From Companilactobacillus ginsenosidimutans (GTDB taxonomy: Bacteria > Bacillota > Bacilli > Lactobacillales > Lactobacillaceae): a stretch of DNA of 64,000 nt. Below, in pieces: positions 18,560 through 27,451 of this stretch; position 1 is the stretch's first letter; each line of letters begins with the position of its first letter. A program made the translations under genes and the position numbers. The notes under the pieces were generated by a model. The model was not told the DNA's origin, did not search any database, and worked only from the letters and a program-made list of their open reading frames with translations. The DNA lies in NCBI RefSeq assembly GCF_001050475.1, contig NZ_CP012034.1, positions 1,922,001 through 1,986,000 of the forward strand, read 5' to 3'.

Positions 18560-19327
18560 ATGAAAAAAATACACACTGCAACATTATCGCTAGTTTGTGC
18601 AATACTGTTATTATTTTCAGTCACTTCTTGTTCACACAATAAAGACAATGAGTCAGTGAAAAGTCATCACTCTAGTTCGATAAAAAAAGATAGTAATAAA
18701 AATTACTATATACCATTGGAACACTCGAAAAAAATTAACGTGACGTCGGTACAGGGGCTTATTGGTAAAAAGCTTGCCATGCCCGAGGATGCATATAGTG
18801 CTTATTATCTATTCTTAGACCCTAACGGAACTTTTCAACTAAGAGAATCAACAACGTTTGGTAATCCAAAAACATACCACAACTATGATTTGCCTGATGG
18901 AGATATTCCTCCAACATTCAGTGACACCATATTTGAAGGTAACTACACGGTTATTAATTCCGATATTATTTCATTAGTGTCCGATTCAACAGCCATATTC
19001 TCATATGATAATGACAACTACTTGAATAATCCAACCAGAAAAAGAATAGTCGCATCAAAATTTAACGTTGATTTTACAAGGTCACAGGATCAATCTTACT
19101 TTGCTCAAAAATACCCTCAAGTTAGTACTGGAGGAATTGCGCAGGATTATAATGTAAAAATTAAACTTTCAATTTACAAGGGAATGGCAATAGCCGGTAT
19201 TAGCCAGGTAGGAATAAATACTGGGGATATAAAGTATTATATTTATCATTCCGATGGTAAAAGAGATCCTCAATCGTTGGAGCAACTGTACAATTTTGAC
19301 GTAGTCTATAATCATTCACTATACTAA
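18560..19327 (+). CDS. Predicted lipoprotein
   Basis: A 255-residue protein with a lipoprotein signal (MKKIHTATLSLVCAI..., lipobox VTSC, cysteine about residue 24), then a Ser/His/Lys-rich tether and a domain starting LIGKKLAMPEDAYSAYYLFL. I do not recognise the domain firmly. It should sit on the outer face of the membrane. The ATG at 18560 has GGAG upstream; an earlier in-frame TTG at 18542 lacks one. It is not closely similar to the lipoproteins at 37-47 kb. Confidence 0.75.
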   Translation: MKKIHTATLSLVCAILLLFSVTSCSHNKDNESVKSHHSSSIKKDSNKNYYIPLEHSKKINVTSVQGLIGKKLAMPEDAYSAYYLFLDPNGTFQLRESTTFGNPKTYHNYDLPDGDIPPTFSDTIFEGNYTVINSDIISLVSDSTAIFSYDNDNYLNNPTRKRIVASKFNVDFTRSQDQSYFAQKYPQVSTGGIAQDYNVKIKLSIYKGMAIAGISQVGINTGDIKYYIYHSDGKRDPQSLEQLYNFDVVYNHSLY

Positions 19328-19413
19328 ATGGATTTAATTTCACTTTAAAGAATATAGTGTTCGTTACTTCCTGGATTCAGCTTGGTGTATAAATGGTATC
19401 GTTCATAAAAATA

Positions 19414-19465
19414 GACGTGGGCTTTCCTAATTGTTTTCAATTAAGAAGGTTCACGTCATTTTTTT
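19414..19465. terminator. Bidirectional terminator
   Basis: GACGTG at 19414-19419 closes a long interrupted stem ending CACGTC at 19452-19457, followed by T's. It sits between the lipoprotein gene and the convergent AEC gene. Confidence 0.7.
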
Positions 19466-19467
19466 CA

Positions 19468-20406
19468 TTATTTAATTAACATCATCAAGATTGGAACAAC
19501 AACTAAACTCAAAATTGTTGTTTCGGTAACCATAATAGCTGCGTAATCTGAGTCGGCGCCGTAAAGTCTGGCAACAACTGGTGCGTTAGTCATAACTGGC
19601 ATGGCTGATTGGATGATGAAGACTTGTTTCATCAAAGGTGGGCCAGGAATGAACAGGAAGAGAACTGACATCAAAACTGGAGCAGCAATGAATCGTCCGA
19701 AGAGGATTCCCAAGTTTTCTTTATGAAAGCTGATGTTGGTCAATCCAGCGTGAGCAATTGATATACCAATGAAAATCATTGATAGAGGGATGGTCAAATT
19801 TCCTAAGTATTCGAAATCGGTCATTAAGAATCCAGGCAGGTTGATATTCAACATGACGATGATTAGACCAATGATGAATCCAAGTAATGGTGGTGAGAAA
19901 AGTTTTCCTAGTGTTTTCTTAAGACTGAATGAACCTTTCTTTTGTCCGTCGACTTGGATTAAATAAGTACCAAGTGTCCAGAAGAAAGTGGTATTTGCCA
20001 TGTAGTAAACCAAAACGTATGGCAAACTTTTAGTTCCAAATAACGCCATGTTGACAGGTAATCCAACGAAAACGGTATTTGAGTTGAAGAACATTGATGA
20101 GAACAAACCTTGTTTGCTTTTATCAATGTGTAAAAGTTTGATCATCAAAAATGAAACTCCAATTAAGATGGTCATTGATAGGACAGGGATTCCTAAGTCG
20201 GGAAGTAGTTTGATCAATTTAGATGCAGTGAAATCGTGCGTGATTGTGTAAATCATGTAAGTTGGCAATGCGACTTGCGTTACTAATTTGGCGATTAAAC
20301 TGGTTGTTTCATCAGAGAACCAACCGCGTTTGGCTAGGAAATAGCCGACGGCGATTAGTCCGATGATGATTAGTATTCCTGAAACGCTTTGTACAAATAC
20401 TCCCAT
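19468..20406 (-). CDS. AEC-family transporter (auxin efflux carrier/malate permease type)
   Basis: A 312-residue protein with ten predicted helices in two halves. GLIAVGYFLAKRGWFSDE at the N-terminus and LPVNMALFG, with a C-terminal TNAPVVARLYG, match the AEC family that exports or imports organic acids in bacteria. The substrate is not visible. ATG follows AGGGAGATTTCTTT. It is monocistronic on the minus strand; the structured element C lies upstream of it. Confidence 0.85.
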   Translation of the reverse strand: MGVFVQSVSGILIIIGLIAVGYFLAKRGWFSDETTSLIAKLVTQVALPTYMIYTITHDFTASKLIKLLPDLGIPVLSMTILIGVSFLMIKLLHIDKSKQGLFSSMFFNSNTVFVGLPVNMALFGTKSLPYVLVYYMANTTFFWTLGTYLIQVDGQKKGSFSLKKTLGKLFSPPLLGFIIGLIIVMLNINLPGFLMTDFEYLGNLTIPLSMIFIGISIAHAGLTNISFHKENLGILFGRFIAAPVLMSVLFLFIPGPPLMKQVFIIQSAMPVMTNAPVVARLYGADSDYAAIMVTETTILSLVVVPILMMLIK

Positions 20407-20506
20407 AAAGAAATCTCCCTAAATTTTATATATATTTTCTATGGTACGCTTTTTTGTTTTTGATTTGTGAGGTTTTTTAATTATTTTCTAATTTTTCTTT
20501 GGTGCA

Positions 20507-20705
20507 GATGTTGGTGGTTCACTGTCGTCCTCCGGTCAGGTTCTTGGGGGCCGTGGTCGCTGTGAACACGATTCCAAGCCTTCCCAAAACCGGGGAAGTC
20601 TTGGAACTCGGTTTTATTCTAACCTTGGCCTGTGCCAAGCTAAGAATAACTCCACGGCTTGGGCCCCCAAGAACCTGACCTGCGGACTAGTGAATCACAA
20701 ACATC
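20507..20705 (+). ncRNA. Structured element C (variable-stem hairpin family)
   Basis: Best-formed copy. GGTCAGGTTCTTGGGGGCC (20534-20552) pairs over 19 bp without mismatch with 20662-20680. An outer helix joins GATGTTGGTGGTTCACT (20507-20523) to 20689-20705 with two G-T type pairs. Arm 1 is CGATTCCAAGCC-TTCCC, loop, GGGGAA-GTCTTGGAACTCGG; arm 2 is TTATTCTAA-CCTTGGC, loop, GCCAAG-CTAAGAATAA. Edges match element A. A further copy of the 5' motif (TGTTCACTGCTAT) follows at 20726-20738. No gene lies in 20407-20770. Confidence 0.65.
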
Positions 20706-20770
20706 ATTTTTGGGTTTGGATGGGATGTTCACTGCTATCTATTTATATGTTTTTTTGATGATGATTCAGA

Positions 20771-20785
20771 CAAAAAAACTCACTC
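20771..20785. repeat. Left 15-bp direct repeat of the IS30 insertion
   Basis: CAAAAAAACTCACTC, identical to 22007-22021, directly abuts the left inverted repeat of the IS30 element. Confidence 0.8.
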
Positions 20786-22006
20786 GCAAATTGCAAGAAC
20801 AAGTTAGCCATTTTTAAAAGACTGATACCAAGAGGGTTTCAGGTAATGGAGCTAAGTAATTAAGCACATTCCTCATTGAATAGCTCAGTCGGTGTTTGAT
20901 AACCAGTATGTTTACGAGGCATATTGTTTAGTTTATTTTCTGTTTGTGCAACCTCCAAAGGGGTTGCCAAATCAAGAGAGATTCCCTTTGGAAAATCTCT
21001 TCGTACCATACGGTTGTGAACCTCATTGGTTCCTCGTTCACTGGATGTATATGGATGAGTGAAGTAGACAGGTGCTATTTTATCCATTACTTCTGTCAGG
21101 GTACTGAATTCAAGACTATTGTCGGCAGTAATGGACTTGATTATTGATCCATACTCTTTATTAATACTTCTCATTGTATAAGCCACTGAATCAGCGTCCT
21201 TACTGTCAATTAAACGGATAATTTGGAAACGTGTCTTGCGTTCAATCATAGTAAGAATCACGCTCTCCTGACCGTTTCTAAGGCCAACAATAGTATCTAT
21301 TTCAAAATGGCCAAATTCTTCCCGATTATCCACTTCGGTTGGGCGTTCTTCTATACTTAACCCCAAGATACGATGGTTCTTACGAGCCACGTATTTTGGT
21401 AATCGACGAGACATCTTATTGATAAGATCAATATTTCTAACTTCTAATAATTGGGCATCGATATAACTATAAAGGGTTTTAGTACATACCATTTCTTCTG
21501 GTAGAAAAAGGTTCAACGCCTTGGCACGACCAACAGTCGCGTCAGGTGACCAACCGTCTTTTTTAAAGTGCTCCACAAAGAATGATAAGAAGTTAAAAAC
21601 CTGTGACAGTTTATAAGGTCGATGACACGCTTTGCGTTTATCGACATAACGACTATGGGCAAGTTCAGGTATATATTCTTGATGATAGTACTCTTTACCG
21701 TTAATTTTCTTAACTTGAGTAGCTTCACCACGTTTCAACTCGTTATTAATAGTCTGTGGGCAAACACCGATAGCAATCGCGATCTTACGATTGGATTGTC
21801 CCAATTTATGTAGAGCAGCTATTTTTCCACGCTCAACTTCAGTTAAGTGGTGACCCTTATTTCTTTTTATGGTAATCTGTTCTTGCGCCAAGGCGAAAAC
21901 CTCTTTCATTGTTAGTGTCGGAACTCCAATGATACCTGATTTTTTCGTCTTGGTGTTTTTTTTATTCAGTTTTTTTTTAAGTGGCTAACTTGATTATAAA
22001 ATTTGC
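20786..22006 (-). mobile_element. IS30-family insertion sequence
   Basis: A 1221-bp element bounded by imperfect inverted repeats. Left: GCAAATT, six to seven other bases, CAAGTTAGCCA (20786-20810). The right end reads GCAAATT and CAAGTTAGCCA on the other strand, up to 22006. It carries a single full-length transposase gene. The element is flanked by the 15-bp direct repeat CAAAAAAACTCACTC, far longer than the usual 2-3 bp of most IS30 members. The right flank is half of a terminator hairpin (22008-22039), so the insertion lies in an inverted repeat. Confidence 0.85.
20860..21909 (-). CDS. IS30-family transposase
   Basis: A 349-residue transposase with an N-terminal helix-turn-helix (LTEVERGKIAALHKLGQSNR) and the IS30 DDE catalytic core: FGHFEIDTIVG (first Asp), SITADNSLEF (second Asp), and SERGTNEVHNRMVRRDFPKG (Glu). 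The usual TADNGSEF is changed to TADNSLEF, which leaves the Asp in place. No frameshift or stop. The start ATG has a weak ribosome site, common for transposases. It probably remains active, but that is inferred from completeness only. Confidence 0.93.
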   Translation of the reverse strand: MKEVFALAQEQITIKRNKGHHLTEVERGKIAALHKLGQSNRKIAIAIGVCPQTINNELKRGEATQVKKINGKEYYHQEYIPELAHSRYVDKRKACHRPYKLSQVFNFLSFFVEHFKKDGWSPDATVGRAKALNLFLPEEMVCTKTLYSYIDAQLLEVRNIDLINKMSRRLPKYVARKNHRILGLSIEERPTEVDNREEFGHFEIDTIVGLRNGQESVILTMIERKTRFQIIRLIDSKDADSVAYTMRSINKEYGSIIKSITADNSLEFSTLTEVMDKIAPVYFTHPYTSSERGTNEVHNRMVRRDFPKGISLDLATPLEVAQTENKLNNMPRKHTGYQTPTELFNEECA

Positions 22007-22021
22007 CAAAAAAACTCACTC
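22007..22021. repeat. Right 15-bp direct repeat of the IS30 insertion
   Basis: CAAAAAAACTCACTC, identical to 20771-20785; likely a long target duplication. Confidence 0.8.
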
Positions 22022-22039
22022 CATATTTTGGGTGAGTTT
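22008..22039 (-). terminator. Terminator (minus strand), target of the IS30 insertion
   Basis: AAACTCAC (22012-22019) pairs with GTGAGTTT (22032-22039); the A-run at 22008-22014 is the T-run on the minus strand. It ends the 22077-22439 gene. The 15-bp repeat of the insertion covers its left half. Confidence 0.7.
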
Positions 22040-22076
22040 GATGTTAATCTCTCTGACATTTTATACATTTATAATT

Positions 22077-22439
22077 CTAAATGTGTTTATTTTTATTTTG
22101 CCTATTCTCTTGAAGCAGAACTATGGCACTGATTTGGCATGCGATGAAATAGACTAGTCCTACCCCAATCATTAATTTTGCTTTTACAAATAGATTTAAA
22201 ATAATAATAATTGCTACAAGGATAATTGATGAAGAAAAGACAACTTTAAACATTTTTGGTTTAATCGCTGGTTTGACAATAGCTGGACTGGACAATCCTA
22301 TAATTACAGCTACAAATGAGGTTGATACTACAATCCAATTGACCCCGTGCAATAAATTTAGGCTTGCAATTAATATTACTGCTAGAATAATTAAAATGAC
22401 CGAAGTAATTAATAACTGATGTCTTGCCTTGGTTGTCAT
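22077..22439 (-). CDS. Small membrane protein, unknown
   Basis: A 120-residue protein with four predicted helices (about residues 10-30, 34-55, 64-84 and 88-108) and a basic C-terminus NRQNKNKH. AAAGGGGATC precedes the ATG. I recognise no family. It has its own terminator at 22008-22039; no partner gene is evident. Confidence 0.6.
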   Translation of the reverse strand: MTTKARHQLLITSVILIILAVILIASLNLLHGVNWIVVSTSFVAVIIGLSSPAIVKPAIKPKMFKVVFSSSIILVAIIIILNLFVKAKLMIGVGLVYFIACQISAIVLLQENRQNKNKHI

Positions 22440-22561
22440 AGTTTTTGATCCCCTTTAACACTTTAATCAAATAACACAAAGTTATATTGTGATTTAAGAA
22501 TATCATAAGTCAAACGATTATATGTTACATAGAGAAAAGAATATTTTATATAGTGCAAATA

Positions 22562-22597
22562 AAAACCAGACAAGTTCAATTAAGAACAAGCCTGGTT
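22562..22597 (-). terminator. Terminator downstream of element D (minus strand)
   Basis: AAACCAG and CTGGTTT, with GTTC/GAAC inside, form an interrupted stem; on the minus strand TTTTTATTTG follows. It would end the AAT permease transcript after element D. Confidence 0.55.
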
Positions 22598-22639
22598 TAG
22601 TGTCTAAATTTGAATTATTTTACTGAGTGGAAAAATAAA

Positions 22640-22895
22640 CAGTAATACTATTCAGACTGGAGGTGGAGTACGACGGGCGAGCCAGCCGTGACATCCTTGA
22701 TTGTTCGTTGGCGTAGCCAACACCAAAACTGTTGCGCACGAGCTTCAGCGCGTACGTTCCTATTGTTGTTGGGTCGGCCATAAAGCCGGCCTTACAACAA
22801 GGCAATTCATAAGACCGCTCTATGGCTTATGAATTCGCCCATGGCGTTCCGCCGCCCGTCGTACGGAACCTCCAGGCGGCATTCCAACTCTAACC
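22640..22895 (-). ncRNA. Structured element D (variable-stem hairpin family)
   Basis: The longest, most GC-rich copy, read on the minus strand. CTGGAGG (22657-22663) pairs with CCTCCAG (22869-22875) and TACGACGGGCG (22669-22679) with CGCCCGTCGTA (22853-22863). Arm 1 reads GCGAATTCATAAGCC, loop, GGTCTTATGAATTGCC; arm 2 reads TTGTTG-TAA-GGCCGGC, loop, GGCCG...CAACAA. An extra GC-rich arm follows. The 3' edge CTGAATAGT matches element B. It follows the AAT permease gene in sense orientation and precedes a terminator. A 61-residue frame through it shows no coding support. Confidence 0.55.
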
Positions 22896-22902
22896 TCAAT
22901 GT

Positions 22903-24285
22903 TTACTTAGAAGCTTTCTTGGCGATATGATGCTCGCGAACAAAATAGAAAACGGTCATAAATGCCAAGAACACAACACCGATCATTAATGAAATTGTTG
23001 TCTCAGGATTCAAGAACATAAAAATCAAAATAATAAACAAAGCTCCAATAGCAAGGTAATTACTCATTGGATAAAATGGCATCTTGAATGGATGGTTGAC
23101 CATTTTGTCTTTATTTAGTTTTCTGAAATGCAGTTCACTGAATAGGATGACGAACCAAGGAACCATACCTGGTAGCACACTGGAACTGTATACGACGACG
23201 AAAATGTCGCTCGGTGTATGGAATAGGATTGGTAATAAGAAGTTGATGATCAGTCCTATTAAAATTCCTAGTGAAATGGTTACAACGGCAATGTATGGCA
23301 CACCACTCTTGGAAACCTTCTTGAAAGACTTAGGCAGCTTGTCTTGTAATCCCAATGTGTACAGCATTCTGCTGGCTGAAAACATTCCTGAATTACAGCC
23401 TGATAGAGCAGCTGTTAGGACAACGAAGTTGATAATTTCAGCAGCAAACGTGATTCCAACTTTGGCAAATGTTTCAGTAAATGGGGAGCCCATTGTACCT
23501 AATTTATTCCATGGATAAATTGAAACGATTACGAAGATTGCGCCAATGTAGAAAATTAGGATTCTTCCCACAATGGTACGGATCGCGTGAACGATACTAC
23601 TTTGTGGATTCTCAGCTTCACCGGCTGTGATTCCGATGACTTCGATTCCTTGATAGGATGCGACTACGATTGATAGTGCGAAGATGAATCCTTTTAGACC
23701 ACCGGTGAAGAAACCACCGTTTTTCCAAAGGTTACTGATGCCGACTGGATGTCCACCATTTCCGACACCGAAGAGAATTACTAATAATCCCATGATAATC
23801 ATAAATATAATAGTAACAACTTTAATTAGTGAGAACCAAAATTCCATTTCACCATATGCTTTAACTGATGTTAAGTTGGCTAGACAAAGTGTTGCAACAA
23901 CAACGATTCCGACTATCCATGATGGTAAATTTGGCCACCAGAATTCTAGATAAGTTCCGACGGCGATAACTTCACTGATACCAACGACTAACCACTGGAA
24001 AACATTACTCCAGGCAGTTAAATATCCGATAACAGGATGAATATATTCAGATCCAAACTTTGCGAATGATCCAGTTGAAGGATCTGTGTAAATCATTTCA
24101 CCCAAAGCACGCATGACCATATATAGAATCAAACCGGCGATGGCATATGCGATCAAAACTGAAGGCCCTGTCCATTTTATGGTTGAAGCAGAACCCATAA
24201 ACAGCCCGACACCAATGGTTCCCCCGAGGGCAATCATCTGCATTTGTCTAGCTGATAAACTTCTATTTAAAGATTTATCTTCCAA
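22903..24285 (-). CDS. AAT-type amino acid permease
   Basis: A 461-residue, 12-helix APC transporter of the amino acid transporter (AAT) group, recognised by LSARQMQMIALGGTIGVGLF and by YQGIEVIGITAGEAENP in helix 6. It imports an amino acid, substrate unknown. I chose TTG at 24285 because AAAGGCGG lies 7 bases upstream and it aligns with the start of the paralogue at 39771-41186; ATG at 24303 is possible but its ribosome site is too close. A 19-bp dyad (24315-24333) shared with the paralogue lies in the leader. Confidence 0.85.
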   Translation of the reverse strand: MEDKSLNRSLSARQMQMIALGGTIGVGLFMGSASTIKWTGPSVLIAYAIAGLILYMVMRALGEMIYTDPSTGSFAKFGSEYIHPVIGYLTAWSNVFQWLVVGISEVIAVGTYLEFWWPNLPSWIVGIVVVATLCLANLTSVKAYGEMEFWFSLIKVVTIIFMIIMGLLVILFGVGNGGHPVGISNLWKNGGFFTGGLKGFIFALSIVVASYQGIEVIGITAGEAENPQSSIVHAIRTIVGRILIFYIGAIFVIVSIYPWNKLGTMGSPFTETFAKVGITFAAEIINFVVLTAALSGCNSGMFSASRMLYTLGLQDKLPKSFKKVSKSGVPYIAVVTISLGILIGLIINFLLPILFHTPSDIFVVVYSSSVLPGMVPWFVILFSELHFRKLNKDKMVNHPFKMPFYPMSNYLAIGALFIILIFMFLNPETTISLMIGVVFLAFMTVFYFVREHHIAKKASK

Positions 24286-24314
24286 AAATGTACCGCCTTT
24301 CATTAACCCCTAAA

Positions 24315-24333
24315 TGTTCATATTTAATGAACA
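24315..24333. promoter_or_regulatory. 19-bp dyad operator of the AAT permease
   Basis: TGTTCAT-ATTTA-ATGAACA. The same TGTTCA-N7-TGAACA pattern occurs at 41207-41225 and 41440-41458, next to the paralogous permease. Confidence 0.6.
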
Positions 24334-24678
24334 ATTGTTTTTGATACTCGAAATAATAATACTATAAACGGGTCTCAAAATCTCTAATTTTGCTGGATTA
24401 TTAGAATTAAATTAAAATGTTTACAAAATATATAATATCATGAACTTTAAAATGTTATTAGAGATTTCTTTCGTATTTAACTTGAGTAAACTTTCGATAA
24501 ATAGACTAAAAACTAATTATTATGTGATATTGTATTCTAAATATAAAAACTAATTTATAAGATTTTGAACTCAGCCGATCTAGATCCTGGCTTTAGAAAA
24601 TCTTTAAGAAACGGTTGCATTGTAGGTATACCAATATCTCTACATGCGATATAACGACGATACAAACAATAATAATTG

Positions 24679-24716
24679 TGAAAGCGTTTACAAAGAATAG
24701 GTTCGTTTGCTAAAAT
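24679..24716 (+). promoter_or_regulatory. cre site overlapping the lipase promoter
   Basis: TGAAAGCGTTTACA (24679-24692) fits the CcpA cre consensus in all positions. It overlaps a -35 box TTTACA (24687-24692) that is 18 bases from TAAAAT (24711-24716). Catabolite repression of the lipase is the expected effect. The rest of 24334-24678 is AT-rich without a gene. Confidence 0.7.
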
Positions 24717-24753
24717 AAAATCATTCAACATTTTGTTATTTAGGAGGGAACCT

Positions 24754-26028
24754 ATGAAAAAATTACGAATTGCCTTTATTTTGTTTTTATTCGCAGGTAT
24801 AGCAACGTTGTTCAACTTTACTGATCAATCAAAAGCTGACAATGACTATCCTATTGTTTTCGTCCATGGACTTAATGGTTATGGCGAAAGTGAAATACCT
24901 AGTTTTCCATATTGGGGAGGACGTTCCAACAACGTCGTTAACGAGCTTAACGCCAACAATGGTGGTACGGTCGCTTATGAATCAGTTGTAAGTCCTTATG
25001 GTAGTGACTGGGATCGTATGTGTGAACTTTATGCATATTTGAAAGGTGGAACTGTCGATTATGGACTTGCCCATTCACAACAATATGGACATGCACGATA
25101 CGGTAGAACTTTCCCTGGTATTTACCCACAACTCAGTGACACTAATAAAGTTCACTTAGTTGGACACTCAATGGGTGGTCAAACTATCCGTGACTTCGAT
25201 TCCATGTTAAGAAATGGTAGTCAAACGGAAATGGAAGCGAGCACAAATGCTGGCGAGCAAGCTAGTCCACTTTTTGCCGGTGGAAATAACTGGATTGAAT
25301 CAGTTACATCTATCGCCGGAGTTCACAATGGTACTCCTTTAACAAATTCACCTATTAATGAAGTTGCTGCAAAAGTCATCTTCACTGGTAATTTTATGGG
25401 TGTTTCACTACCACGTGACTCAACTACTTTGAAACCACAAGCAACAGATTACAAACTAGACCAATGGGGATTGGTTAGAAAACAAGGTGAAAGTTTACCT
25501 GCCTTCAACAAACGTGTTGTTGAGAGTAAAGCTTGGACTTCACACGATAACTCACTTTATGACCTATCAATCAACGGTTCTAACGCTATCACAGCTAGAA
25601 CCAACTTATCACCTAACGAGTACTACTTTACATATGCCGGAAACGCTACAAAACAAGGCTTAACCGGACATGCTGTACCAGTTAGTGGGATTGCTCCATA
25701 CTTCAGTATCGGTGCTGCATACATTGGTGCTCAAGGAAACGACCCTCAATGGTGGGCAAGTGACGGCTGTGTTCCAGTTATCTCAGCCAAGGCTCCAATC
25801 GGCCAAGCTGCTCAACCAGATAGCACAACTGTAAATGGACCATTTGAACAATCAAATACTTCTACAGCTGCTAAAGGTGTATGGCAATACAATGATCCTG
25901 TCCAAGGATGGGATCACAATGACTTCGTCGGCCTCGATGTAACAAAAGACCGTGACCAAGCCAACGCACAAAAAGTACAATCATTCTATCAAGATTTGTA
26001 TCTTAAATTGAAGTCATTAAACGCATAG
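24754..26028 (+). CDS. Secreted triacylglycerol lipase
   Basis: A 424-residue exported lipase with an N-terminal signal peptide (MKKLRIAFILFLFAGIATLF, cleavage near SKA-DN). The mature part begins YPIVFVHGLNGYG, the oxyanion-hole region, and has the nucleophile elbow GHSMGG. The catalytic histidine is likely in WDHNDFVGLD near the C-terminus. It resembles the staphylococcal/Geobacillus lipase group (family I.5-I.6), which also binds a structural zinc, but lacks their long pro-region. ATG at 24754 follows AGGAGGGAACCT. Expression is probably under CcpA. Monocistronic. Confidence 0.9.
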   Translation: MKKLRIAFILFLFAGIATLFNFTDQSKADNDYPIVFVHGLNGYGESEIPSFPYWGGRSNNVVNELNANNGGTVAYESVVSPYGSDWDRMCELYAYLKGGTVDYGLAHSQQYGHARYGRTFPGIYPQLSDTNKVHLVGHSMGGQTIRDFDSMLRNGSQTEMEASTNAGEQASPLFAGGNNWIESVTSIAGVHNGTPLTNSPINEVAAKVIFTGNFMGVSLPRDSTTLKPQATDYKLDQWGLVRKQGESLPAFNKRVVESKAWTSHDNSLYDLSINGSNAITARTNLSPNEYYFTYAGNATKQGLTGHAVPVSGIAPYFSIGAAYIGAQGNDPQWWASDGCVPVISAKAPIGQAAQPDSTTVNGPFEQSNTSTAAKGVWQYNDPVQGWDHNDFVGLDVTKDRDQANAQKVQSFYQDLYLKLKSLNA

Positions 26029-26071
26029 TTTCATGTGTTTAACTATACTTGATAACTAATAGTTTATTAAT

Positions 26072-26124
26072 AAAGTGCCCCATAATTTTAGACGAAATGT
26101 CTAAGTATTATGGGGCACTTTTTT
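26072..26124. terminator. Bidirectional terminator
   Basis: AAAGTGCCCCATAAT pairs over 15 bp with ATTATGGGGCACTTT; T-runs on both strands. It serves the lipase gene and the convergent TetR gene. Confidence 0.9.
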
Positions 26125-26656
26125 ATTTTGGTGTAACAAAATTTTGTACTTGTTTTCCCATGTACTTTGGAGTCTCTTTAGTACCATTTTTAACCCAGGT
26201 TAATGTCATATTCACTACCGCTCCTGTGAAAAATTGTAGGTAGTATCGCTGTTCTAATGCTCTATTTGGATTGTCGATTTTATCCGATTGTAACAGCGAT
26301 TGGAATACCGATTGAAAAGTTGTAAGTAGTATTTCTATTTTTTCGTTCTTTACCAGTAGTTTATAAGTTGGTAGATCCTCTTTTATCATTGTAAAATAAT
26401 TTGTCATTAGGTCTGACACATCTATTTTCTGAGTATTTGGCAATTTTCTGAGATAGTTCAACATTTTCATCTTTTGTGCAGCCAAAATAATTTGGTCGTA
26501 ATCACTGTAATTTTTGTAGAAATATGTTCGTGATACATTTGCTCTTTTACAAAGTTCTGTAACTGAAATTTGTTCTTCTGGTTTTCCCGCCATGATTTCT
26601 AGCAATGCTTGATATATGTATTTTTGATTTGTTACTTTTCTCTCCTGTGGATTCAT
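26123..26656 (-). CDS. TetR/AcrR-family regulator
   Basis: A 177-residue protein with a TetR helix-turn-helix at the N-terminus (ISVTELCKRANVSRTYFYKN). The C-terminal part (YYLQFFTGAVVNMTLTWVKN) has the Phe-rich, TWVxNG-containing ending found in DhaS-like TetR proteins. It is divergent from a small membrane protein gene, its likely target. The start is uncertain: ATG at 26656 or TTG at 26665, neither at ideal distance from GGGGA. Confidence 0.8.
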   Translation of the reverse strand: MNPQERKVTNQKYIYQALLEIMAGKPEEQISVTELCKRANVSRTYFYKNYSDYDQIILAAQKMKMLNYLRKLPNTQKIDVSDLMTNYFTMIKEDLPTYKLLVKNEKIEILLTTFQSVFQSLLQSDKIDNPNRALEQRYYLQFFTGAVVNMTLTWVKNGTKETPKYMGKQVQNFVTPK

Positions 26657-26690
26657 AGGTGACAACTTTCCCCTTTTTGTAAACTAAAGC

Positions 26691-26720
26691 TAGTATATAT
26701 TGATCCTAGAACTTATACTA
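26691..26720. promoter_or_regulatory. Dyad between the TetR gene and the membrane protein gene
   Basis: TAGTATA (26691-26697) and TATACTA (26714-26720) in the 101-bp divergent gap. A candidate operator for the adjacent TetR protein. Confidence 0.45.
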
Positions 26721-26757
26721 CCGATATCAATTAAATAATTTCTTGGAGGTCATTTTG

Positions 26758-27297
26758 ATGGCTGGTTTATCTCTTACTAATTTAGTTTTAGTCGGTTGGT
26801 TATTGTGGATTGTTGTTCGACGTCAATTGGAAGCTCGAGTGATCCGTTTTAAAGGCAATTTTTTTGTCTTAGTAATTTTACTTGGAATTGCCTCAATTGG
26901 AGATGCTTATTCTAAGCAAACTATAAAGATTTCTACACAGACAGCTTTTGTTTTCGGTACACTCAGCTTGATTAGTGCAGTATTGTTTGGGCTCTTACGT
27001 GCCTTGACTTATCGATTTTGGGTCAATAATGATGGCCTTGTTATGCGTGAGGGTAATTGGCTAACATTAGTTTTATGGTTGACAAGTATCATTGTTCATT
27101 TAGGGATCGACCAATTGTGGACAGGAAGTAATGTAACACTGTTACTTTATTTTGGACTTACTCTTGGTGTTCAGCGTGGCTGGGTCTGGTATCGGGCTCA
27201 ACGACAATTTCCAAATGAAATTCATGCCAATGTTGAGGCACAATATGATAGATCACAATCTCGCCGTCGTCGCAGTGAGCGTAAACTAGACCGATAA
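26758..27297 (+). CDS. CcdC/DUF1453-like membrane protein
   Basis: A 179-residue protein with four to five helices in its first 150 residues and a very basic C-terminus (SQSRRRRSERKLDR). ATG at 26758 has TTGGAGGTC upstream. I cannot name a family with certainty; the layout is DUF1453-like. It lies divergent from the TetR gene and is probably regulated by it. Function unknown. Confidence 0.6.
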   Translation: MAGLSLTNLVLVGWLLWIVVRRQLEARVIRFKGNFFVLVILLGIASIGDAYSKQTIKISTQTAFVFGTLSLISAVLFGLLRALTYRFWVNNDGLVMREGNWLTLVLWLTSIIVHLGIDQLWTGSNVTLLLYFGLTLGVQRGWVWYRAQRQFPNEIHANVEAQYDRSQSRRRRSERKLDR

Positions 27298-27451
27298 ACA
27301 CAATTTATAATTTATTTAAAGTTATTTTCACCATAGTCATTTCTTAAATGAAGTGGCTTTTTTATGCTCATTCAAGTTAAAATCCACGGGGAAAAACATC
27401 AAGAATGTTATATTTAAAGATGAATACATCAATAACTGGGAGGTTTCACGA

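Noticed and set aside
22620..22805. 61-codon minus-strand frame in element D
   Set aside because: No ribosome site and lies inside the paired arms; treated as structure, not protein.
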